Of a DNA stretch of 64,000 nt, positions 24,190 through 35,977 are shown one piece after another (position 1 is the stretch's first letter; each line of letters begins with the position of its first letter). Source of the stretch: Cordia subcordata (Eukaryota > Streptophyta > Magnoliopsida > Boraginales > Cordiaceae). The translations under genes and the position numbers were made by a program. A model generated the notes under the pieces. It searched no databases. It had not been told where the DNA came from and saw only the letters and a program-made list of their open reading frames with translations. The DNA is taken from the NCBI GenBank assembly GCA_028554755.1, contig JAPTOF010000003.1:24282001-24346000 (forward strand), in the 5' to 3' direction.

Positions 24190-26280
24190 ATGATATATAA
24201 GATTGCCACCACCTTGTGTGCTTTTGATGTTAGCGGGCATCTGCTTTTGTTTTGTTTTTTCTTTTTTTGGGGCAATGCTTTTAAGAGTGCACAATATGCA
24301 TGTGAAGTGGATATTGCAGCCATCTGCATATGGCAGTTAGAACTCTTTCTCTCTGTGAATATTGTAGGTAAGAGTTTCCTAAGCTTATGATGTAGCTTTG
24401 CAGGTTCGTTAAGCAAATGTACCGAGCATTTATCTCCATACTTGAATGGGTTCAGTTACTGATTTCCGCAATAATTTTCTGTACAACTGGCGTCACCTTC
24501 TTTGGGAACACGTGCTCTTATTTATTGCATGCTTATATATGTGAAGCCTGACACAGTCTTATCAGTTTGGATTGGTTTTAAATGGACAGGAAATACATAC
24601 GTGGTAAAATTTGATCTTGTCATGCATTTTTGCAAACATGTTAATTCTTTTCCCTTGGGTAGGATGGTAAGGATGGCCTTTGCGTTCATTTAGCATAATG
24701 CAAGACCTTGTTGTGCCCATGATGATACAATTTCGATGAAATGTTTTATACGGCATCATCATCTCAACATGATTGATCTAGTTGTGACCAGAGCGCTCTC
24801 GTCACGATTCTAGACAATCTCTTATTATGGTGGTTGCCAGGTCCTGATTCCTGATCGCATTTGGCCCGTCAGCCACGCAGACAACGCTGACTTCCTAGTA
24901 TGCACCTCAACGAACGTGTCTTGGTCCCTTGAATTGTCATCTCTTGGCTCTTTCTGACTATTCTTAACATAGAAAAACTTTCTGCTTGAGCATTTTTATC
25001 AGTGGCTTTGGTCAGATCTGGAAAATTTTTTACCCTTGGAGGGCTGATTGTTTGATGCTTCTAAAAACCGACGCAACGCGATTGTTTCATTGTCTGTTTC
25101 TACTCCGTTAAGAAACCCCAATTATATAAGACAGAAAATGGCAGGTTTCAAGATACACGAAAATTTAGTAGTTGCATTGAATTGTATTGAGTGCTAGTTT
25201 CTTCTTGATTCTATTTGTTTACTTGAAAGCTGTACGGTTGAAGAAGAAACGTTTCTTGTCATCTTGTATGTCTGGAATGGTATGGTTTCTCTTGTCTACA
25301 GTAGCCAGAAACTTAGACATGCCAGAATAGGCTGCTAACCTTTCTTTAAGGTTAGTCCTTTACTTCCTTTTGGATTTTATTCTTTTTCGGGTCTGAATAG
25401 ATTAGGGCATCTCTAACCGTCTCTTTATTTCGAGAAAAAATATTCTTTTCTTTAGTGAAAAGAAATAAATAACAAAAAGAGCACATTCCTTGTACCAATA
25501 AATGTTGCTTAAGGTGTCTTAAGAATTGGGTGAAGATATCGGTACGATTTGTTATGGTCTAAAGATCTCAAAGTAAAACTTATATCCACTTGATATAAAT
25601 GTTATTTGGTCCTAACTAGTTTCAAGCATGTTGTGTTTAGATGCATAATTGTACCACGAAATCTTTAGTCTTAAGATGATGCCTATAATCTCGTCTCAAT
25701 TTTGTTCTTGATAATAATACAATAAAGTGGCTCAAGGTTTCAAATAATTCAATTCATGCCAGTTCCAAAATGGACTAAGATTAGTTTAGAGTAACTTGTT
25801 TATTCTTTATTGCTTATTAAATGTAATACTAATAAATTAAATATTATGTTCTACAAGTGACACAGAAGCCGTGGGTGATAATTTGTTTATTCTATTGATA
25901 ATTATTGAGCTACTTCCAGCTAAAGTCTTGTCAAAGACTACATTTTATTTTATTTTTTCTAAAAAAAAGACACTTTTTCTATGCCATTCGCCTTCATTTT
26001 TCCCCCAATTATTGGACTTTGTCATGTGACACTACAGCTAAAGTAGTAGGAATTCATGTGAATAGAGTTCGGACACGAGTCCATCATCCAACATTTTTTG
26101 GATTTGGATCCTTCTCAGAGAAAATTTTAATAATGAAAAATTATCTAAAATAATTCATTCTAGCTGTAGTTGTTCTTTTAGTTTGGGGGTTATTTTCGAT
26201 TTATATGTACGAAAGACATCTAAATATCATGAAAAGTAAATGCGAGAAAATAATCCTGGAATGAGGCCACGAGCCCAAAG
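24190..26280. other. Duplicated DNA downstream of F-box copy 1, no gene seen
   Basis: This is collinear with 34050-40570 of unit 2 apart from insertions there. It has no exon-like structure of its own. The stretch 24660-24710 is the empty site for the MITE at 34631, and 25531-25560 is the empty site for the element at 39009. Confidence 0.6.
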
Positions 26281-26469
26281 ATGAAACAACATGATAAACC
26301 TACTACTAAAATTGTCCAGCCTGGCCCAATTTTTAACACAATTTCAGTTGAAGCAAATTATATCATTGTTTCTCACAAGATACTCCTTCATAACCAAGTA
26401 CACCCATTATTTAGAGGAAAAAAAATATTATATCTAAATCTGATCGTCATTTCCCTTCCTTCACACACA

Positions 26470-26760
26470 AAAGCACCCACTTATACGTATAAACACAAAC
26501 GCACACACACGAACACACACTCATGCACACACACCAACACACAAACACACGCTCATGCACACACAAAGATTGTGATGATGAAGATTCATGCAGATCTATA
26601 TTTTTGTTTGAAGGAGAACAATTATGGTGAGGTGTTGCTTGCCTATTCCTCTATTTTTTTGGCCATCATGTTGCTTATCGCCCTTGTATATATGTGTTTG
26701 TGTGTGAATGTGTGCTTCTGTGTGTATGTGTGTGTGTGTGTGCACGTGTGTTCTCTATAA
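26470..26760. repeat. CA-rich then TG-rich microsatellite pair
   Basis: A block of CACACA/CACG-type repeats (about 26470-26565) is followed by TG-type repeats (about 26690-26752), so the two could pair as a hairpin. The 159-codon frame covering both is made mostly of His-Thr and Cys-Val repeats. Confidence 0.8.
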
Positions 26761-26799
26761 GAGTATGTCTGTGAATCTATGCTTTTATGTGTGTTCATA

Positions 26800-26842
26800 T
26801 GAAGTCAGTGAACAAATAGTCGTGGTATATTGAACAAATATT

Positions 26843-26885
<43 letters not shown>

Positions 26886-26935
26886 TCAGTGAACAAATAG
26901 TCGTGAGGTAGTGAACAAACATTTGCTGCTCGTGA
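26800..26935. repeat. Duplicated 23-bp phrase around an (AT)n tract
   Basis: AAGTCAGTGAACAAATAGTCGTG occurs just before (about 26802) and just after (about 26883) an (AT)n run at 26844-26882. A related series of GTGAACAAA/TACTGGACAAA units occurs in unit 2 at about 40400-40500. Confidence 0.75.
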
Positions 26936-27187
26936 ACAGTAGCGCGTACTGTTCACGCATGTTCCACAGCTAAGCGGTTTGCTTTTTCTTTCTTTTTTTT
27001 AATACATGAGCAAGTATAATGTTTAATGAATGAACACCTTGTAAGGGACCACGATATAAGGTCCCTTTTAGCTAAGATCCGTCTGCATGTCCTGTGGTGA
27101 AACCACTAACTAGCCAGTTTGCTTGCAATTATAGCCTGGCCCTTATCACCAATAAGCGGCAAAGTTGGCTTTTCTATTTTACAATTT

Positions 27188-27407
27188 GAGCTTGTTTGGA
27201 TTGGGTTTTTCTAGAAGTGCTTTTACTAATAGTTTTTTAAAAAAGTACTTTTGTAAGAAGTTGAAAATTTTGGCTCGTGGAAAAAGTTGTAAATAATCTT
27301 TTTTTTATATATATATAGTTTTGACTTTTTTGAAAGCCAGACCAAATATCTATCGCAAAAACAAAACAATTTTTTTTAAAAAAAAAAAAGTCAATCCAAA
27401 TAGACCC
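27188..27407. mobile_element. MITE family A copy 3, with empty site in unit 2
   Basis: It begins GAGCTTGTTTGGATTGGG and ends TCAATCCAAATAGACCC. TTT flanks both ends (27185-27187 and 27408-27410). The matching place in the other duplication unit (about 40770-40790) reads through TTTTACAATTTA without the element, so it inserted after the duplication, or was lost from unit 2. Confidence 0.85.
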
Positions 27408-27745
27408 TTTACACTTGAAATTTTCTCCACAACAGTCAAGAATGGTTATTAGCAACCATATCTCTAGCTCAACATTAAAAGGAAAAGAGAAATCTCTAAG
27501 TTTCACCAAGATTAGTCTATGATGACTCTTTGAAAATATGAAAAAGGTTTTAACGTACAGGATAAATTAAGTTATATTTAAAATTTTTCGGGCATTGAAT
27601 TCTAACGTTTGTTTTTGGTACCTATTAAAGTTACCAAATCATTTAAAAGCTTAAGTTTATGTAGAGGATATTGGCATAACTATTTAATATACTACTTGTG
27701 TCATTTGTCATCTATTCCACCACGTGTTTTGGTGTTTGAGAGCTA

Positions 27746-29800
27746 TTCAAATGTACTTAACAGTACCTATGTGGGCCGCTTAGGGTATGTAGGCACACGG
27801 TGTGAGGCAATGGTGCATCGGGGGTGAATGGCATGTATTGAGACAATGAACCACCTGCCTCATACATGGAGATGCCCGCATGGTGACCAAAATATGCATT
27901 ATGCGTTGGCATGACTAGTAGAAGGTCGCTGTACCATTGGGATGACCAACTGGGATAAGGAGACTGCTGTTGGAGTTGGGAGGAATGCTATCAATGGTTA
28001 TAATACTAAGTGTGATGTTATGGCTACTGCATCGGCAAAGCAGGTGGAAACTCCCATAGTACTCTCTGCTCAATGAGGTGCTCGTGCAAGGTGTCCCACA
28101 ATATACACTCGCCATTAAGTTGCATCATAACCTACAAATGCCTCATCACAAGATCCATAGACAGTACATCATCATAAAGCTCCCTCTGCATGTATTGCTG
28201 CTATAGCTATCCAGAGTGGTAGACTACATGATGTATAACTCTCGCCTAGTAAAACAAAGTACACATAATGGATAATTAAATTTAATATTTCAAACTTTTT
28301 ATAACGAGAACAAACCATGCCAAGGAACGCTTACCGGTGAAGTCTTATCCAATGTAGACGCCACATACCTATTTTGACGATTGTTAGTCCCTGGATGGCT
28401 GACTTGCAATATGGTCACATGGCAGTACCAATTCATGTAATCCCTTAATGCAGCTGGATTTGGCTTGTCCTCCAACTACCCCTGGACAAAGAATGCTGCT
28501 AGTTCCTTTGCCGATTTATCGCTTGTGTTGGATCCTCGCCTCCCAACTTCTCATTATCATTCCTGTGTTTTTCATCATCAGATGGAACATGAGGGATGGC
28601 CAGTCGAATGGCGAACTGCTCAACATACGATCGGGATGATGCCACTCCATAATCTGCCCAAATATCAACGGGATACGTGCCCGCCAAACTACACTGTCCT
28701 ACAAATAATAATCAGGCAAACAGTCGACGTAGTCAACGAACTGCTGCCATATAATCTGTACCTAAAACAAGTAAAGAAGAGTTACTTAAGTGCCTAACAG
28801 TGCTATAATTAAAATAGTAAATAAATACTAGTGAAATTTACTATACATCTCCGGGCTACAAGTGGTCAATTGTGTCCTGACATTTAACTTGCCCTAACTT
28901 GCCTGATACGTCCATCATTTCTTTCTTCACATAAAAAATTGCCCCTCGTGGAACGCTAGGTAGTTAAAAGCCGCCCTCTTGTAGATATCGCAACGCTTGT
29001 AACTACTGTCGGGTCATCTATAGGAACTAGGGTCTAAAAGCGATGAATCTGTCCGATGCAAAAAACTAGAAGCAAGGCAAAATTGTTATAAAAAGTTGAC
29101 ATTTACAAAGTGTAAAGAATATGTATATAATGAAATTCAATACCTAGACCAGTGTGACAGCTCTGCATACATCTTTACACATATGAAAGGAGGCACGATC
29201 AAGCTATTAATACAAATATTCAAGTACAGCTGCCTCAGTTAAGCCCCCGAATTACACCAAAGTCCTATAAGCAGATCAATTATGCTAAATCGCCCTCATT
29301 CATACTCGTGTTTGAAAAAAGGTGACAATTTATCAATAGAAAGATCTAGAAACATGTCCACTGAAGATTGGGATCCCCTGGAGTAACATGGAGGTTATAT
29401 TGTCTCCATAGCTATATGCAATTGATGATGTTTGTGACAATGTCAATCTCAACCTAATTTGCATCAACCCACATATAATCACGAATAAGATTAACTCACT
29501 CCTCCTTTGGACGTATAGTCGTCTCTAGCTCCGGCATTACTATACTGGTCACGAGTAGACCCCAATAAATGGCTACATCTTATAGGGTGATAGTAGGCAA
29601 ATGAAAGGTGTGTCTCTGGCCGCCACTTCTCAATTATTGCAGTAATAAGCCCATGATTAAGTTGGTAGAAGTGTGACTTGTAACGACCATAGAATTTGGT
29701 TTCCACCAATTGCTGCTGTACCAACCAATGCTCTGGGTTCTGAAACAACTTTATATCAGGCCTATAGCATTTAATGGATGTCAACTAATGCGGAGACTGC
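27746..29800 (-). pseudogene. Decayed plant-mobile-domain (MAIN-like) gene
   Basis: On the minus strand, fragments match the plant mobile domain family (MAIN-like; also labelled serine/threonine phosphatase 7 long form homolog; aminotransferase-like PMD). From the N-terminal side: NHGLITAIIEKWRPETH at about 29690-29600, then after a +1 shift TFHLPTITL, a stop in place of Q, and DVAIYWGLLV (about 29605-29545). About 29250-29160 reads GGLTEAAVLEYLY. About 28710-28640 reads VWRARIPLIFGQIMEWHHPDR. About 28440-28380 reads YMNWYCHVT and VSHPGTNN. Frames shift and stops intervene, so it is not functional. Some PMD genes are carried by transposons, but no transposase or terminal repeats were found here. 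Confidence 0.75.
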
Positions 29801-29860
29801 AAATGCTAGACTTCTTGGTCAGTGTAATATCACAACAATGACGTATCCTGTAGAGAAAGA

Positions 29861-30060
29861 GTAGCAGCAATAGTAACAGCAGTAGCAGTAACAGCAACAG
29901 TAGCAGTAGTAGTAGTAGTAGTAGTAGTAATAATAATAATTGTAATAATAATAGTAGTAGTAGTAGTAGTAGTAGTAGTAATAATAATAATAGTAATAAT
30001 AATAATAATAATAATAATAGTAGTAGTGATGATAATGATCATAATAATAATAACAACAAT
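29861..30060. repeat. Compound GTA/AAT trinucleotide microsatellite
   Basis: About 200 bp of AGC/AGT/AAT units in alternating blocks. The tyrosine- and isoleucine-only frames on the minus strand come from this repeat. Confidence 0.95.
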
Positions 30061-31309
30061 AAGCCATTTTCAATTTTCATACATTATTTCAACAAATAAC
30101 TTTAATTCCATAGATCCATATTAACCATTTTTCCTATTTAATATGCATAAATAATATTTCAACACTCTGATAGTAAAATATTTAAACCCTAAATTGCTAT
30201 GGATTATAAAATTAAAATACTAAATTCAAAAAATTCTAAACTTGACTAACTTAACTTTCTCAAATTAATAAATTCTTAAAATTCAAAAACTAACTAGCTT
30301 AACTTTCTTAAATTAAAAAGTTCCTAAATTTCTTAAACTAACATAATGTTCTTAAACTACTAAATTCTTAAATTTTTAAAATTAGCTAACTTTCTTAAAT
30401 TCCTAAATTTATAAAATTAACTAACTTTTTTAAATTCCTAATTCTCTAAAATTAACTAATTTAAGTTTCTTAAATTCCTAAATTCCATAATTTCTGAAAT
30501 TAACAAATTCACTTTCTTAGATTACTAAATCCCTAAATTTTTAAATTTAACTAACTTAACCTCTTAAATTATTAAATTACTAAATTCCTTACATTCTTAA
30601 ATTTCTTAAAATCCTAAAATATTCATAAAAATTATAAAAGATGACAAATAAACAAATCATAATTTAAACTTTAACAACTCTATAATATAAACATCTCATA
30701 AATAAGCATCTAAACTTTATAATAAACAAAATGCTATCAATCAACAATAGAACATTTATAATTCAAAGTAATATAGAAATTCAACTAATTTATAGCAAAC
30801 AATTATACAAACTTGGAACAAATTACATAACTTAAAAACATAAAATATAATTTTAAAACATAACAAAAAAAATTAAAAACTTACAGAGTAGAGGCAATAT
30901 CTTAAGGATTTGGGGTTTTTTGAGAGAGATTTTCATGTAGGGACGAGGGGGATTTTTGGTGGAAATCAAAACAAATTGGGGAAGAATGGGCAAGGAGAAC
31001 ATTTCGAGCATATTTATCAAGTGTAGTCGCACTCCCAGAGTATACTGCGTTATCAAACAAATGCCCAACGTGCGGCCGCACCAAAATTTTGAAATAAATT
31101 ATTATTAAACTATTAATTAAACAAGAAATTTAAAAAAATTAGTTAATATAATAAATTATTATATAATTTAATAATATTAAATTTATATCACAATTGGTAT
31201 GGTGTTATATTTGACAAAAACAAAAAAATAAAGAAATAGAAGGCATGGTTATACGCTACTCCGAGGGTGGTGCTCGGCATCATCCTTTGTGAAGTACTGG
31301 TTACTATAG
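30061..31309. other. AT-rich DNA at the duplication junction
   Basis: From about 30220 to 30620 the sequence is a diverged series of AAATTCCTAAATTCTTAAA-like units. At 30880-31085 a less AT-rich stretch could be leader of the minus-strand PMD relic. No gene is supported. Confidence 0.5.
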
Positions 31310-31372
31310 GAGGGGGAACGGGACAATCAAAAGCTATCAACCCACGCAACCTTTCTACCTTCCCCGATCCAA

Positions 31373-31560
31373 CCCCCCCCCCCCGCCCCGGCCCCCGCGA
31401 CTCTTTTGCCCTTTGTATCTCTCTCTCTCTCCCCCCCCCCCCCCAATCCCCCCGTGTTATCTCTCTCACTCAGTCTGATTTTTCACCATCACCATGCCTT
31501 CTCCCTCAGATCCATAAGCCCCCCTTCCCTTATCCTCCATTTTCACAACCCCCCCCCCCC
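31373..31560 (+). other. Poly-C tracts in the 5'UTR of F-box copy 2
   Basis: C runs of about 12, 14 and 12 bases lie at 31373-31384, 31431-31444 and 31549-31560, with CCCCGGCCCCC just after the first. The minus strand could form G-quadruplexes. The same place in copy 1 carries (TC)n instead. Sequencing or assembly error in the run lengths is possible. Confidence 0.7.
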
Positions 31561-31593
31561 AACACACTCTTTACAAAAGATCAAACAGAAGCG

Positions 31594-32727
31594 ATGTCGT
31601 CTGCTATGAGACCAGATCTGAGCACCAAAGTGTTCCCGGAGCCTCTCGACGTCGACCACTTCGACCGTTTACCTGACTCTCTGCTTCTCCTCGTCTTCAA
31701 CAAAATCGGCGATGTCAAGGCGCTCGGCCGCTGCTGCGTTGTCTCCAAGCGCTTCCACTCTTTGGTCCCCCAGGTCGAAAACGTCGTCGTTCGAGTCGAT
31801 TGCGTCATTTCAGACGACGAATCTTCTTCATCAATCACTTCTTCCTCGTCGTCTTCTTCCTCCGGTTCTGACAAATCTTGCTCGCTTTTGCGATTACTGT
31901 TCTCCAGCCTCCTCAAGCCCTTCCATTCCTTGACCCAGTTCGTCACCAACGCCAAACGTGGCGGCGGAGGTTCTTCTTCGGACCCTGAGTCCGATCAGAG
32001 CAGCGTTACCCATCACTCGCCCACCCAGGTGCTCAAGAATTTTAATGAAATCAAGTTCCTCCGTATCGAATTGCCTTCCGGCGAGCTCGGTATAGACGAC
32101 GGCGTTTTGCTCAAATGGAAGGCTGATTTCGGCTCCACTTTGGACGATTGTGTAATTCTAGGAGCCGCGTCTGTTACGATGCGCAACCCCAAAGAGGGCA
32201 GCTATAACCATGACAATAATGGTAATTCCGGTGATGGAGGAGATAATGGTAGCATTCCGGAGTCCTTTTACACCAACGGCGGGTTGAAATTACGCGTGGT
32301 GTGGACGATAAGCTCGTTGATTGCTGCCTCAGCTAGGCATTATTTGCTGCAGCCAATTATCTCCGAGCACAGGACACTGGATAATTTGGTGCTGACTGAT
32401 GCAGATGGGCAAGGGGTTCTCTGTATGAACAAGGAGCAGTTGGAGGAGCTGAGAGTGAAGCCATTATCGGCATCCTCTGCTTCTAAGAGGACGTTGGTGC
32501 CGGCTTTGAATATGCGGCTTTGGTACGCTCCCCATTTGGATTTGCCTGATGGGACTGTGTTGAAAGGGGCGACTTTGGTTGCTATAAGGCCTAGTGAGCA
32601 TCCTAAGAAGGAGGTCTTGGCGTCTGACGCCAACTGGGTCGCATCGGCCTTCGAGGAGCCTTTCGGGACTGCTGCGAGGATGTTGGTGAAAAGGAGGACT
32701 TATTGTCTGGAAATGAACTCTTTCTGA
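31594..32727 (+). CDS. F-box protein, copy 2
   Basis: This tandem paralogue of the gene at 21676 encodes 377 residues from MSSAMRPD to LEMNSF, with the F-box at about 22-66 (RLPDSLLLLVFNKIGD). I count 14 substitutions against copy 1 (7 change the protein) plus a 21-nt deletion in the serine tract, so about 98% protein identity. Both frames are intact and both keep the 3'UTR intron, so both look functional. An open frame runs upstream in phase to an ATG at 31267. I chose 31594 because copy 1 starts there and the upstream part is a proline-rich translation of the C runs. Expected role is an SCF substrate adaptor; the target is unknown. Confidence 0.92.
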   Translation: MSSAMRPDLSTKVFPEPLDVDHFDRLPDSLLLLVFNKIGDVKALGRCCVVSKRFHSLVPQVENVVVRVDCVISDDESSSSITSSSSSSSSGSDKSCSLLRLLFSSLLKPFHSLTQFVTNAKRGGGGSSSDPESDQSSVTHHSPTQVLKNFNEIKFLRIELPSGELGIDDGVLLKWKADFGSTLDDCVILGAASVTMRNPKEGSYNHDNNGNSGDGGDNGSIPESFYTNGGLKLRVVWTISSLIAASARHYLLQPIISEHRTLDNLVLTDADGQGVLCMNKEQLEELRVKPLSASSASKRTLVPALNMRLWYAPHLDLPDGTVLKGATLVAIRPSEHPKKEVLASDANWVASAFEEPFGTAARMLVKRRTYCLEMNSF

Positions 32728-34050
32728 GATGTTGTTGCGCCTGATGGAATGCATCAGGTAGTTCTCTTTCACGATTAACGTTCGATATTATTGCATTGGA
32801 TATTACTTGTTGCAGGAAAAAGGAATTTCTGAAAAAATTATATGCGGTTGTATGTTTAGCTGACTTGATTGTGATTTGGTGGAATGAGCCAAAAATGTAA
32901 ATTATGTGGTATGACTTTTCTTTAGCTCAATTTGTTGCATTAGATTCATTAGGCACACAATTGGGCTGTTGTAATGCAGATCGGTTTCTGAATTGTGCAT
33001 TTTGGATTGCTAATTTCAGATGTGCCTCTGTAAATTTTTCATGTGGAAGAATCATTTTGATTGAAGAACTGATTATGGTCTTTCCCTTTGATTATGTTCA
33101 ATTGATTGATGGTATAATGATGCTGTTCTTTTTTGTTTTAAAGAAGTCATGTCTGATTTGCTTCTGGTAATATCCATTTTCCTTGTGTATAATATCGTGT
33201 TGCAGAAGAAACTTGGTACTAAGCCAGTTTGGGTTATGCTTCCATGATTTCACATTGTTGATTGCTTGGGGTCTGGTCGTCACTGTGATGATGAAATGAC
33301 GTTGCTAATTGACACTCTGGCTCAAATACTCGCTGAGCTGATCCTTGCTGTTGTTTGATGAGTGTTTCAGTTCTTATGTTATAACGAGGAAAGGGATATA
33401 CATGATGCATAAATTGCCTCTTGAATATCCCTGTGTTGGTATATGCTGGATTTACGGTATATGTTGTAACTGGAAGTGATTGGCTGAAGCTATGTTAGTC
33501 GGTATACCGTCAATTCTAGAATGAATCAGGTTAATTGTCGTTTTCTTTTCTTAAACTGTCTTTGGTACTGTGCTGATATAGGTGTTTTTTTTAAAAAAAT
33601 AAATTTATGTTCCTCGGGTTTCTCTGTAATTAATCAAAATGGAATGCTGAATGCTTTCCGTTATTACAATGTAACATGCGTATACTTATCATGATTCTTG
33701 AAGCAATTCTGCTCCTGTTGTCTTTGTATTTAGAACGAAGATGCTGTTTCTGTATTTATCATGTCATCTTAGATCTTCATGTTGGTTGCGTCATTATAAG
33801 TGGCAGTTATATGCAGTCATGACATAGGAATCTTTTTGGTACTTTTATCTCAACCTGAACTTACTTCTGGTGCTAATTGTGCTACAGGGAATGGTCAGCT
33901 TTTGATGGAAGAGCAGCTTAGGGTTCCTGGCAGGAAGAACCACACAGTTTTGCTTTCTGCTGTGCAGCTTACCGTGAAGGAGGAGCTAACCAAGCCAATC
34001 TTGCTTTCTAGCAGAAGTGAAATCTTGGGCTGTTAATTATGATCTATAAG
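32728..34050 (+). other. 3'UTR of F-box copy 2 with an 1130-nt intron
   Basis: The donor CAG/GTAGTT is at 32758 and the acceptor GTGCTACAG ends at 33887, the same architecture as copy 1. Intron identity with copy 1 is about 88% over the first 330 bases by eye, far below that of the coding region. Confidence 0.75.
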
Positions 34051-34630
34051 TTTGCCACCTTGTGAGCTTTTGATGTTAACGGGCATCTGCTTTTGTTTTT
34101 ATTTCGGGCAATGCTTTTAAGAGTGCACAATATGCTTCTGAAGTGGATATTGTAACAGCTTTGTGCCTTTAGACCTTGCAGCCATCTCTGCATATGGTAG
34201 TTAAAACTCTCGCTCGCTCTCTGTGAATATTGTAGGTAAGAGTTTCCTAAGCGTATGATGTACTTTTGAAGGTTCATGAAGCAAATGTACTGGGCATTTA
34301 TCTCCATATTTGAATGGGTTCATTTACTGATTTCAGCAATAATTTTCTGTACAACTGGCGTCACTTTCTTATTTATTGCATGCTTAATTGCTTATATCTG
34401 AAGCGTTACATTGACAGTTTTATTGGTCTGGATTCTTTTTTGGCCGAGTCGGGATTGCCTTTAAATGGACAGGAAAGACATGGTAAATTTTGAACTTGTC
34501 CTGCGGGTTGCACCATAAACTTCATGAATTTTTGCATACATGTCAGCGTTTCTCCTTTGCTTGATTAGGATAGTCTAAAAGGTATGCCAATGAACCTAGG
34601 ACGAGTGACGATGGGCATTGTGTTCATTCA

Positions 34631-34863
34631 TGCTTTGTTTGGAATAAGCTTATCAGAAGATGCTTATCCTATTGACATAAAGGAGGAAACGTTTATTGTG
34701 TATTTATCTTATAAGAAATGAGACATCTTATTATAAACATTTTGTAGAAACTCAAAACAAATCATATTTTTTATAGCATGAGATGAGCTATTCACTCCTG
34801 ACTTATACTTCTTTATATTAAAAAAAAAAAAAATCTTACAATAAGCTTATACCAAACAGAGCA
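34631..34863. mobile_element. MITE family E, PIF/Harbinger-like, with empty site in unit 1
   Basis: The left end TGCTTTGTTTGGAATAAGC is inverted at the right (GCTTATACCAAACAGAGCA). Unit 1 at about 24685-24705 reads GTTCATTTAGCATAATGC without it. The flanks are TCA and TTA around an original TTA, so a 3-bp TTA duplication with one later change is supported. Confidence 0.85.
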
Positions 34864-35977
34864 TTAACATAATGCAAGACCTAGTTGTGCTTGTCAAATC
34901 TTAGAGCCAATTCTTCGTTGCACTATGTGCCTTATTACCTATAGCCTGTAGCCCTATGTGTTTTGCGGTGTTGATCATATAAATTGCTTTCAGAATTATG
35001 ACCGGCTCTATTGTTGCTCTTGTTTTTCCATAAGGACAAGAGAGATGTCTAATGTCTTTACCTATATCTATCACTGTTCGGTCTGAAAATTTCAGTTGTA
35101 CGCAATTAATCATGATATAATTTTGACGAAATAATTTATACGACATCATGACTATAACAAATTGATCTAGTCATTAGCGCTCATCACGACCGGACATATC
35201 TCTTCCTATGGTGGTTGCTAGGTCCTGATCGCAGTTGGCCAGTCCGCTGGCCGCCCTACTTTCCTAGTCTGCACCTTGCTAACGTGCTTGTGGTTTCCTT
35301 GAATGGTCATCAGTTTCCGACTATTCTTAACATAGAAAAACTTTTTGCTTGAGCAATTTTTATAAGTGGCTTTGGTCAGGTTTGGATATATATATATTTA
35401 TGGTTGGCTGGTTGGCTACTGAGGCATATACCATATAAGGGAAAGGTCTCGGGTGGCATGTTAAATCAAAGAATGTCTTTGGTGCTTCTGCAGACCGATG
35501 CAATGCAATTGGTAAGGGATTCTTGTTATCAACGACTGGACCAGTGATGCGCTTTCCTAAATTCATCTGGAAGTTGACATATACCATTAGTAGTTTGCAT
35601 CACATTGTTCCATAACAATTCTCGATACGATTAAGATTAGTATGGCTTTCACGGTCATTCGTTGGGTTTGTCTGCTTTCCTAACATTATTAGTGATTGTA
35701 CTTAGACAAAATTAGCCCAAACCATCACTCTGCCAGAATCGGCGTGTTAAGGGTTGGGCCTCACCGTTCATGCAAAATAGGGTAGTCGTTGAACTTTTGG
35801 GGAGAAACGGCTAGTCAAACGTATCTAGCTGCCACTAGGGAAGAAATTGGCTACGAATCAGGGCGTCAATAATGGATTAGGAAGAAAGGCTATGAATCAG
35901 GACACAATCGATTGTACAACCCGCGCACTGTTTTACCCTTGCTTTCGATCACTGTTACCCATCAAAAAAAGGATTAC

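Larger units (their letters stand above)
21400..27745. repeat. Tandem segmental duplication, unit 1
   Basis: This unit is homologous to 31310-41605. Collinear anchors are the 5'UTR (GACAATCAAAAG), the F-box gene with its 3'UTR intron, the block at 25095-25250 against 38540-38710, the block at 25880-26100 against 39870-40090, the ATGAAACAACATGATAAA block at 26281 against 40574, and the block at 27050-27600 against 40640-41550. Non-coding identity is roughly 85-90% by eye. Borders at about 21400 and 27745 are where similarity fades. Confidence 0.9.

Noticed and set aside
26281..26760. 159-codon frame
   Set aside because: It is a translation of CA and TG microsatellites and is not kept in the other duplication unit.
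29819..30073. Poly-tyrosine and poly-isoleucine/threonine frames
   Set aside because: They are trinucleotide microsatellite translations.
31267..31593. In-phase upstream ATG extending F-box copy 2 by 109 codons
   Set aside because: Copy 1 starts at the equivalent of 31594, and the extension translates 5'UTR C runs and CT repeats.
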